NCBI GenBank assembly: GCA_047610385.1
Contig: JBLGAC010000004.1
Location: 1-64,000 of the forward strand
DNA: 64,000 nt
DNA from: JBOCEF01 sp047610385
Lineage (GTDB): Bacteria > Pseudomonadota > Alphaproteobacteria > Rhodobacterales > Rhodobacteraceae
Reading direction: 5' to 3'
Shown: positions 1-5,783 of the stretch, in pieces
Numbering within the stretch: position 1 is the stretch's first letter
Layout of the letters: each line of letters begins with the position of its first letter
Notes under the pieces: model-generated
What the model saw: only the letters and a program-made list of their open reading frames with translations
Told to the model about the DNA's origin: nothing
Databases searched by the model: none
Position numbers and translations under genes: made by a program

Positions 1-1
1 G

Positions 2-109
2 CTGGCCGAGGCCGGATGGCTCACGCCGTTGGACGCCGGGACCGTGGTGCGCGGCAAGGCCCGCAAAGAGGCCTGGCGGATCGTGCGGGGCGATGGCGAT
101 GTGGTTTGA
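2..109 (+). CDS. C-terminal end of a primase/helicase-like element protein (partial)
   Basis: The reading frame is open from the window edge to TGA at 107-109 and gives 35 residues ending in ARKEAWRIVRGDGDVV. A basic tail of the form LxEAGWL...TVVRGKARxxWRI resembles the winged-helix C-terminus of phage and satellite primase/helicase proteins of the DUF3987/DUF3631 kind. That assignment is inference, because the catalytic part lies outside the window. The following gene starts inside this one at 93, which suggests coupled translation. A second, longer primase-like gene sits at 5784-7625 in the same element. Confidence 0.45.
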   Translation: MAEAGWLTPLDAGTVVRGKARKEAWRIVRGDGDVV

Positions 110-518
110 CGCGAAGGCCGCGCTGGCTGGCATGGCGGGGGATGATGCGCCCCCCGTCGCCCCGTCCCACGGTGCTAATCGTGCTATTTGTGCTAATCCG
201 CCCCCGGCTGATCCGCCCCGATTAGCACGATTAGCACGATTAGCACGCCCTCAGCCCCCTGCGCCGCAAGATGACGCCGCCACGTTGGCCGAGGCCCTGC
301 ATCATCTTGGGCCTATGACGCAGGGCGCGGCGGCGTCGGCGCTGGGCTGGGGCGCGACGCGCGCTTGGCAGGCCGAGGCCCGCTTGCGGGCGGCGGGCGC
401 AGTGCGGATGGATGCGTGGGGGCGGGCGGTGGTGGAGGATGCAAACACCGAGAAGTGTGATATTATTGCATCATTGTCGAACGGCGATCCCGCCGATGGC
501 GACGGGGGGCCGGATTGA
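93..518 (+). CDS. Small element protein with a predicted winged-helix C-terminus
   Basis: This 141-residue protein starts with ATG at 93 inside the end of the upstream primase-like gene. Residues 1-60 are a Pro/Ala/Arg-rich linker, and the LARLARLARP stretch is encoded directly by the tandem repeats at 220-246. Residues about 67-115 (EALHHLGPMTQGAAASALGW, then an ARLRAAGAV segment) read like a winged helix-turn-helix with a recognition helix and wing. No family name is certain. Its position next to a primase end and over an iteron-like array suggests a DNA-binding accessory replication protein, which is inference. It ends in TTGA at 515-518, where an alternative TTG start of the next gene overlaps. 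Confidence 0.55.
   Translation: MAMWFDAKAALAGMAGDDAPPVAPSHGANRAICANPPPADPPRLARLARLARPQPPAPQDDAATLAEALHHLGPMTQGAAASALGWGATRAWQAEARLRAAGAVRMDAWGRAVVEDANTEKCDIIASLSNGDPADGDGGPD
172..246. repeat. Inverted array of 9-bp iteron-like repeats
   Basis: GTGCTAATC occurs at 172-180 and 190-198, with a variant GTGCTATTT between them at 181-189. After a 21-bp GC-rich spacer the inverse GATTAGCAC occurs three times in tandem at 220-228, 229-237 and 238-246. The two 27-bp arms could pair as a hairpin. Tandem 9-mers directly behind a primase gene are typical of replication-initiator binding sites in mobile elements; the function here is inferred. Confidence 0.7.
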
Positions 519-541
519 CCCGCCAAATGCAAGGCCCGCAA

Positions 542-964
542 ATGACCCGAAACAGCGGACGCAATACGGATGGAACATTCGCGCAGGGCAATTCCGGCAA
601 GCCAAGGGGCGCGCGGCATCGGGCGACGCAAGCCGCGCTGGCCCTTCTCGACGGACAGGCCGAGGCGTTGACCCGCAAGGCGGTGGACATGGCGCTAGGC
701 GGTGACGTGACCGCGCTGCGCCTTTGCCTCGAACGCATCGCCCCGCCCCGCCGCGACGCCCCTGTCGCCTTCCCGCTTCCCGCCATGACCTGCGCCCGCG
801 ACGCCGCAGAGGCCGCCGGGGCCGTGCTGGGGGCCGTGTCCGAGGGCGACCTGACCCCCATCGAGGGCGCGCACGTCATGGGGCTGGTGGAGGCGTGGCG
901 GCGCACCTTCGAGACGACTGAGCTTGAGGCCAGGTTGACCGCGCTTGAAGGCGCAGCGGCATGA
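542..964 (+). CDS. DUF5681-type element protein, copy 1
   Basis: This 140-residue protein opens with MTRNSGRNTDGTF followed by a GNSGKPRGARHR segment. That Gly/Lys/Arg-rich opening is characteristic of the DUF5681 family common in alphaproteobacterial prophages and satellites, whose function is not established. The rest is helical and ends in a Glu/Thr-rich segment (FETTELEARLTALEGAAA). A paralogue of exactly the same length lies at 3567-3989, and its start shows that ATG 542 is the right start rather than the TTG at 515 or the ATG at 527. The stop overlaps the next start as ATGA at 961-964. Confidence 0.7.
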   Translation: MTRNSGRNTDGTFAQGNSGKPRGARHRATQAALALLDGQAEALTRKAVDMALGGDVTALRLCLERIAPPRRDAPVAFPLPAMTCARDAAEAAGAVLGAVSEGDLTPIEGAHVMGLVEAWRRTFETTELEARLTALEGAAA

Positions 965-1149
965 CCCTGCGGCGGCGCATCGGGAAGTTGGAGGCCGCGC
1001 GCCCGGAGGTCGAAGGGCCGCGCGTCATCTTTCTGGCGGCGGCGGACGGCGAGGCTTCCCATGCATTCCGCATCGGTCGCAAAGATATTTCCCGCGAGGT
1101 TGGCGAAACCGAAGCCGCATTCATCGAGCGCGCGGAGCAAGGCCGGTAG
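961..1149 (+). CDS. Small element protein, partner of DUF5681 copy 1
   Basis: This 62-residue protein begins MTLRRRIGKLEAARP, and its start codon overlaps the stop of the DUF5681 gene (ATGA). The same opening and spacing recur in the second cassette at 3986-4213, so the two genes form a duplicated unit. The N-terminus looks like a short basic amphipathic helix. The downstream part differs between the copies. Function is unknown; the pairing with DUF5681 suggests a joint role in the element. Confidence 0.6.
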   Translation: MTLRRRIGKLEAARPEVEGPRVIFLAAADGEASHAFRIGRKDISREVGETEAAFIERAEQGR

Positions 1150-1179
1150 AAGCGCGCATGACCGCATTGGAGGCTGGTA

Positions 1180-1404
1180 TTGGGACGGCTTGAAGGACGA
1201 GTGCGGCAACTCGAAGCCAAGCTGAAGCCGCCCCTTGAGGCGGTGCGCGTGCTTGTAACCTTCGTTGAACCGGATGGATCGGAGAGCGCGCCGCATGTGC
1301 TGCTGCCGGGCGGTGGCACGCGGCCCGCGACGGCGGCGGAGATTGCTGGCGAAGGGGCCGGGTGCGTCGTGACCATGCGGGAAAGTGAGGATTTCAATCT
1401 TTAG
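1180..1404 (+). CDS. Small hypothetical element protein
   Basis: A 74-residue reading frame starts at TTG 1180, preceded by GGAGG at 1169-1173, and follows the previous gene by about 30 bases. It begins with a Leu/Arg/Lys-rich helix (RLEGRVRQLEAKLK) and continues with a beta-rich stretch containing VRVLVTFVEPDGSESAPHV. No family is recognised. Codon use matches the GC-rich neighbours, and it is probably the last gene of this cassette. The start is uncertain because no ATG is available. Confidence 0.45.
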   Translation: MGRLEGRVRQLEAKLKPPLEAVRVLVTFVEPDGSESAPHVLLPGGGTRPATAAEIAGEGAGCVVTMRESEDFNL

Positions 1405-1446
1405 CCGCGCGGCAAGGCCTAACCCCCAATTCATCCCCCAGCTGAG

Positions 1447-1483
1447 CGTTCCCACCGTTCCCACACCCTATAGGGCGGGAACG
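1447..1483. repeat. Second 9-bp iteron-like set
   Basis: CGTTCCCAC is repeated in tandem at 1447-1455 and 1456-1464. After a short AT-containing spacer a near-inverse GCGGGAACG lies at 1475-1483. The size and layout match the arrays at 172-246, but the sequence differs. It sits just after the small genes of the first cassette in a non-coding stretch. Confidence 0.5.
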
Positions 1484-1724
1484 CGTTAACGGTGCCCCGG
1501 CGACGCTGCGGGCCGGGCCTTCGGCATCGGGATTGGGCTGTGCCTTGGCGAACGCTAACGCATGATAACCGCCACGAAGCGGCCACGCGGCGCGAGGGCG
1601 AGCGCGTCGATAGCTGGGCGCGCCTGGTGGCGGGGAAGCTGGCACTGCGGATCGTGCGAGTGTTGCTCATCGTCTGAAGGATGGCGACGCAAGCCTCTGC
1701 GCGCGGTCGCCACTCTGCAAGGCC

Positions 1725-1938
1725 TCAGGCGGGATAGCTGTCGTTGCACTTGGTGCGGCAATCCGATGCCTGCCTTCCGCCGCACCGACAATAATGCGAC
1801 ATCGACCACGCGAGCGCCGGGTGCATGGCTCTCCAGCACGATCCGCGCCTTTGCCTCGTCGCTCCAGCTGCGCCGGCCCTTGGGGCCTGCGATAACCTCC
1901 AGCCGCTCGATGCGCTCGACGCCGCTGGACAATGAAAA
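1725..1938 (-). pseudogene. Degenerate IS66-type transposase accessory gene (orfA) relic
   Basis: Read on the minus strand, the stretch encodes a segment with VERIERLEVIAGP followed by RRSWSDEAKARIVLES and then GARVVDVA. This is the N-terminal helix-turn-helix signature of the small transposase-associated protein (orfA/tnpA) of IS66-type elements. After DVA the expected second helix is missing and the text jumps to VRRKAGIG, which points to a deletion; frame changes follow. No orfB or main transposase is present nearby. The flanks 1484-1724 and 1939-2164 hold no gene I can support. Confidence 0.55.
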
Positions 1939-2164
1939 CTGCACATTTCCCTGCAAACCTGTCGCTCCCAATCTGGCGAAAACACCCGCCAAGGGAAACA
2001 TCATCTCGGCCGGTCAGCCAGTCAGGGGGCGCCCGCACCGCTTACCTTAAGCCCGGAACCACGAGATTTACTCGAAGCGGCGGGGCCGTGATCAAGCGCG
2101 CCCCAATGAGGTGGGCTCTTGCGGGTGTCCAGCTCGATGCTGTCGCTTGCAGGGTTCTCTTACT

Positions 2165-2803
2165 TCAGGATGCGGCTCTCTCTGCTCGGTTAGAAAATTT
2201 TTGCATAGCATTATCTATTTCTGCACGAAGGACTTCGTTCCCACGACTGCCACACCAAATAAGTGCCTGTAGCCGAAGGTCACGATCTGAAAAATCTACC
2301 AGCCCCGATCGTAACAAGAATGTCGATACATCGTCATGGCCGTTCTTAAGCGATTCTATCAGGGCAGAGTTTCGGCCTGTCTTGTCTGCCAAGTTTACAT
2401 TTGCCCCATTAGCGACCAGTGTTTTAACTATTGAAATATGTCCTTTAACTGCTGCCTCAATGAGCGCAGTTCGTCTATAATATTCAGCCTGCATATCGAT
2501 ATTCGTCTTCGGGTGGATAAGCAAAAATTCAACGATGGAGAGATCACCACTTCCTGCCGCAATCATGAGTGGGGTGCTTTTCCATTTGTTTTTAGCGTTT
2601 ACGTCCAAATTGGGCTGTTTCAACAAAAGCCGGATGATCTCAACGTTCCCTTTCCGAGCGGCGATGTGAAGCGCTGTCCAGCCATTTTCATCGGCCGCGT
2701 TTACATCCTCGCTTGCGATGAGATCTGCAAACGCCTCCACATCACCTTCAATTGCCGCTTTGACTAGGCCGCTGATATTTTCACTAATCAGATCGTTTTT
2801 CAT
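2165..2803 (-). CDS. Ankyrin-repeat protein (cargo)
   Basis: This 212-residue cytosolic protein has no signal peptide. It contains about five ankyrin repeats between residues 10 and 160: GWTALHIAARKGNVEIIRLL, then a repeat with TPLMIAAGSGDLSIVEFLL, one with RTALIEAAVKGHISIVKTL, and weaker ones around them. Ankyrin repeats bind protein partners and have no activity of their own. A strong ribosome binding site (AGAGGAGAG) precedes the ATG. The gene is on the opposite strand to its neighbours and clearly AT-richer than the flanking GC-rich DNA, so recent transfer is likely. Within a phage-like element it may be a moron or accessory gene; its partner is unknown. Confidence 0.8.
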   Translation of the reverse strand: MKNDLISENISGLVKAAIEGDVEAFADLIASEDVNAADENGWTALHIAARKGNVEIIRLLLKQPNLDVNAKNKWKSTPLMIAAGSGDLSIVEFLLIHPKTNIDMQAEYYRRTALIEAAVKGHISIVKTLVANGANVNLADKTGRNSALIESLKNGHDDVSTFLLRSGLVDFSDRDLRLQALIWCGSRGNEVLRAEIDNAMQKFSNRAERAAS

Positions 2804-3155
2804 GGTCGGCTCTCCTCTTTGAGGCGCGCATTTGAATGTTAGCCCCGATCCTAAAGCGGCATTCCCCAGATGGCCTGCATTCGATCAGGCTACCGTGCCC
2901 GAAGGCGCTCTGCCAAGCAATTCGGCGGTTCGTTCGTTGTGAACCAGGCTTCGCCGGCCACGAAGCGCGTGCAACGCGGCTTCTCCGGCCAACAAACGCA
3001 TTGACCGGCTCACGTGCAGGCACGCCGATCCGGCCGCCGGAGCTGCACCGTAGGGTTTGGAATGGGGCGCCGATCATGCGGAAGCTACCTCAGCGGGCGG
3101 TCCGCGCAGGCCGTTGATCAGGCCGAGCACGCCCGCGAAGCCGCATCCGAGCCTA
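2804..3155. other. Non-coding stretch upstream of the ankyrin gene
   Basis: I see no supported gene in this stretch. Short open frames on both strands have no recognisable domains and poor starts. It presumably holds the promoter of the ankyrin-repeat gene, but no convincing -35/-10 pair was found. Confidence 0.4.
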
Positions 3156-3224
3156 GGGGACAGGTGACAAAAGGGACGGAAGGGGACGGAAGGGGGCTTC
3201 TGTCCCCCTTTGTCACCAGTCCCC
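3156..3224. repeat. REP-like long palindrome
   Basis: The arms GGGGACAGGTGACAAA (3156-3171) and TTTGTCACCAGTCCCC (3209-3224) pair almost perfectly. Inner purine-rich GGGACGGAAG copies (3173-3182 and 3183-3192) face CTTCTGTCCC (3198-3207), so the whole unit folds into a long hairpin. Palindromes of this GGGGACAGG...TGTCCCC style are dispersed repetitive elements in many proteobacteria, often mobilised by REP-associated tyrosine transposases. No such transposase is visible in the window. Confidence 0.65.
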
Positions 3225-3258
3225 AAACCTGAAACCGCAAATCGACCCGGCGTCGAAG

Positions 3259-3459
3259 GTGTTGGCGGCGATACGCGCCGGGCATCGTCGGCCCGGTCCG
3301 ATAGCCCGTGCGGCGGGCCTTGGCGTCACCTGCACATATCAGACGATTGACCGCCTGCGTGCCGTTGGCCGCATCGAGCAGGCGCGGAGTGGTGAATTGA
3401 CGGAGCGGGCGAGGTCGGCAATGGCAGGCCACGACTTGGCTGTGCGCGTCGATGGCTAG
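3259..3459 (+). CDS. Small putative winged-helix protein
   Basis: A 66-residue frame starts at GTG 3259. The text AAIRAGHRRPGPIARAAGLGVT, then TYQTIDRLRAVGRIE, looks like a short MarR- or IclR-like helix-turn-helix followed by a basic wing. Such mini-HTH proteins often regulate small mobile elements. No family is firmly recognised, the start is weak, and the gene may be a relic. It lies between the REP-like palindrome and the second DUF5681 copy. Confidence 0.4.
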   Translation: MLAAIRAGHRRPGPIARAAGLGVTCTYQTIDRLRAVGRIEQARSGELTERARSAMAGHDLAVRVDG

Positions 3460-3566
3460 GGTGGGCGGCGACGCCCTCAATGTGATAATATAACATCTTG
3501 ATTGACGTACGCTAAATCGGCGAACCGCGCTGACCAAGGCGAAGCACCGCGAACAAGGCGCACCAC

Positions 3567-3989
3567 ATGACCCGAAACAGCGGACGCAATACGGACGGAA
3601 CCTTCGCGCCGGGAAATCCCGGCAAGCCCAAGGGATCGCGGCATCGAGCCACCATGGCCGCGACGGCGCTTCTCGACGGGCAGTCCGAGGCCCTGACCGC
3701 GAAGGCTATCGAGATGGCGCTGAATGGCGACGGCGCGGCGCTGCGGCTGTGCCTTGAACGGATCGCCCCGCCCCGCAAGGACGCCCCCGTCACCTTCGCG
3801 CTTCCCGCCATGACCTGCGCCCGCGACGCCACGCGCGCCGCTGGGGCCGTGCTGGGGGCCGTGGCCGAGGGAGATCTGACGCCGACCGAAGGCGCGTACG
3901 TCATGGCCCTGGTGGAGACCTACAGGCGCACATTCGAGACGACGGAGCTTGAAGCCAGGTTGACCGCGCTTGAAGGTGCAGCGGCGTGA
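3567..3989 (+). CDS. DUF5681-type element protein, copy 2
   Basis: This 140-residue paralogue has the same length as the protein at 542-964 and is very similar along its whole length (MTRNSGRNTDGTFAPGNPGK; FETTELEARLTALEGAAA at the end). Differences are scattered substitutions, so the duplication is old or the two copies came from related elements. The Gly/Lys/Arg-rich opening is the DUF5681 hallmark; the biochemical role is unknown. It overlaps the next gene by GTGA at 3986-3989, as copy 1 does with its partner. Confidence 0.7.
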   Translation: MTRNSGRNTDGTFAPGNPGKPKGSRHRATMAATALLDGQSEALTAKAIEMALNGDGAALRLCLERIAPPRKDAPVTFALPAMTCARDATRAAGAVLGAVAEGDLTPTEGAYVMALVETYRRTFETTELEARLTALEGAAA

Positions 3990-4213
3990 CCTTGCGGCGG
4001 CGCATCGGAAAGCTGGAAGCAACCCGCCCGCCCGTCGAATGGCCGCGCGCGATTTACATCTGCGCCCCAGATGGGGATCCGTGCGGCGCTTTGATCGTTG
4101 GCGGCGGGAGCATTGAGCGAGAGGGCGGCGAAAGCGCGGCGGCGTTCGAAGCGCGGGCACTGATGGCGGCTGATGCGAACCTAAGGAAAGTTGAAACTCC
4201 GGGACATCGCTGA
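3986..4213 (+). CDS. Small element protein, partner of DUF5681 copy 2
   Basis: This 75-residue protein starts with GTG overlapping the upstream stop. The first 13 residues (MTLRRRIGKLEAT) match the partner of copy 1 at 961-1149, and the middle keeps a similar pattern (RPPVEWPRAIYICAPDG versus RPEVEGPRVIFLAAADG). The C-terminus is longer. Function is unknown. The conserved two-gene layout argues that both members are real genes. Confidence 0.6.
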   Translation: MTLRRRIGKLEATRPPVEWPRAIYICAPDGDPCGALIVGGGSIEREGGESAAAFEARALMAADANLRKVETPGHR

Positions 4214-4358
4214 AAGCGTCGCAGGGCGTGCTCGCAAGTGGGCGCTCCTCCGGTTGGCGGCGGGCGCGGTCCAAGGCTATATCGAGGCCAGGGCCGGGGT
4301 GTCGCCGCGCGAAGAAGTGGCGGTGACCAATTGCAGGACTTCAACTGGAGCTAAATAA
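4191..4358 (+). CDS. Small basic hypothetical protein
   Basis: A 55-residue frame starts with TTG at 4191, just after AAGGAAAG, which can act as ribosome binding site. It overlaps the end of the previous gene in another frame. The text LKLRDIAESVAGRARKWALL followed by RLAAGAVQGYIEARAG is consistent with two helices. The stop TAA at 4356-4358 directly abuts the TTG start of the nuclease-like gene, so the two may be coupled. No family is recognised. Confidence 0.4.
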   Translation: MKLRDIAESVAGRARKWALLRLAAGAVQGYIEARAGVSPREEVAVTNCRTSTGAK

Positions 4359-5549
4359 TTGCCACATGTCATAGAGTTTGGCCTAGAGCCGCAATATTTT
4401 CCCGATTTTTTTGATGGATGGGGCGACGATCAGTTTGAGATAGCCCTAAAGGACGGAGTTAAGGAAGGTATTGATCGCTGCCTCCATCGATCAATGGGCG
4501 GAAATCTGTTAAAATATAGGATATCGGACCATTTTGGCGTCGGATGCTCTGATGGATTGGTGGCGCAGGGCATCAGTTTAAGGCAAATTCGTGACTTTTG
4601 TGAATTTGATATTGACAGCCTTAAGATACAGATCGACACGCCAATAGGCGCATACCCTAGCGGTATATCTATAAAGAGCGGTCACAATATCAATTTTAGG
4701 CACTGGCTTGCTGGCTATGATCCACAGCCGATAGTGACTCATAAAGAGATGAAAAAGTGGGATCGATATTCTATACGATTATCTGGAGTCCAAGTTGAAT
4801 CCACGGCTATTTCGATTGATGATGCCATCATTGATGGCTGCACTTGCCAACCAGAAACACTAAAGCCGACATATGGCCCGCTGCTTCGCTTCAAGTGCTT
4901 CATCTGCGCGAATTTGTATATGTGTGAATGCTTTCATGGAATTGCTGAAAATCTTGTTACGAGGAAAAACTACAGCAACGAGGCTTTTCAAGAATTGCTA
5001 TTAACCACCCCATACAAAAGGGACATTTGCCACCTTTGCCGAGATATCCCGAGCACCACTATTTTTAACCATGGTGGACAAACCGACGCTGAAAAATACT
5101 ATTCAATATATGCCAAGTCCTTTAGATATCGACTAGGATTCGATGAAAGAGATTTCTATAATTCAATGCGCGACCGGCTTGGCATCCCAAGGGTAGGTGA
5201 GGGGTGGATCAGTGAAATGAACTTGGTTCGGCTCGTTCGCACAATTTTCCCCGAAACCGACGTGCTGCATCAAGCCAGTCCTGATTGGCTTGGGCGCCAA
5301 CGCTTTGACGTCTATGTGCCTGAACACAAGCTCGCTATCGAGTACAACGGTGAGCAACACTACTTTCCAGTTTCACGCTTTGGCGGGCAGGATGGCTTCG
5401 AGGCCACCCTGAAAAGAGACAATGAGAAGCGGGTCAAGTCGGCTGAGGCCGGGGTGGTGCTAATTGAGTTTCGCTATGACGAGAGCATAACCCTGGAGCG
5501 AGTTCGGCGGCGGATTGAGCGCGCACTTTCCAAGGCATCACTGGCATAA
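4359..5549 (+). CDS. Zinc-finger protein with a PD-(D/E)XK-like nuclease C-terminus (cargo)
   Basis: This 396-residue protein starts with TTG 4359 and has GGAG at 4347-4350 as ribosome binding site. The N-terminal 150 residues are unassigned. Cysteines at 161, 163, 180, 183, 189 and 191 and the CHLC pair at 224 and 227 look like two zinc sites. The C-terminal 110 residues contain RFDVYVPEHKLAIEYNGEQHY (D317, E328, E332), then FGG, RD and K positions and VVLIEFRYDE. This pattern belongs to Vsr/DUF559-like restriction-endonuclease folds, with Asn where many relatives have Lys. The gene is AT-rich against its surroundings, which suggests transfer. A role as an anti-phage or homing-type nuclease is inference. 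Confidence 0.7.
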   Translation: MPHVIEFGLEPQYFPDFFDGWGDDQFEIALKDGVKEGIDRCLHRSMGGNLLKYRISDHFGVGCSDGLVAQGISLRQIRDFCEFDIDSLKIQIDTPIGAYPSGISIKSGHNINFRHWLAGYDPQPIVTHKEMKKWDRYSIRLSGVQVESTAISIDDAIIDGCTCQPETLKPTYGPLLRFKCFICANLYMCECFHGIAENLVTRKNYSNEAFQELLLTTPYKRDICHLCRDIPSTTIFNHGGQTDAEKYYSIYAKSFRYRLGFDERDFYNSMRDRLGIPRVGEGWISEMNLVRLVRTIFPETDVLHQASPDWLGRQRFDVYVPEHKLAIEYNGEQHYFPVSRFGGQDGFEATLKRDNEKRVKSAEAGVVLIEFRYDESITLERVRRRIERALSKASLA

Positions 5550-5783
5550 TTGAACCGCACCGAGTTCAACCCCAGTCAAGTCGCTCGATTGGCCGCTATA
5601 TCATCGAGCGCGCGGGGCGGGCGAAGGGAGGCGCGCGACGAAGTGCGGCGCGCAGAGATCAGGGCGCCAATTTGCAGCACCTCTGAACTGCCAAACGATT
5701 CTCGAAATCAAGCGTTTTGAGGTTGGCGGGTATTTGGGTGGGTGGCGAAATCACCAGAAAATTATCCACCATAAATCAATGAC

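Noticed and set aside
172..246. CRISPR-like array
   Set aside because: The repeats are only 9 bp, without spacers, and arranged as an inverted array; no cas genes are present in the window.
463..1464. 333-aa open frame on the minus strand
   Set aside because: It lies antisense to the DUF5681 cassette; GC-rich DNA leaves long empty frames. No domain is visible, and the same shadow appears behind copy 2 (3477-4274).
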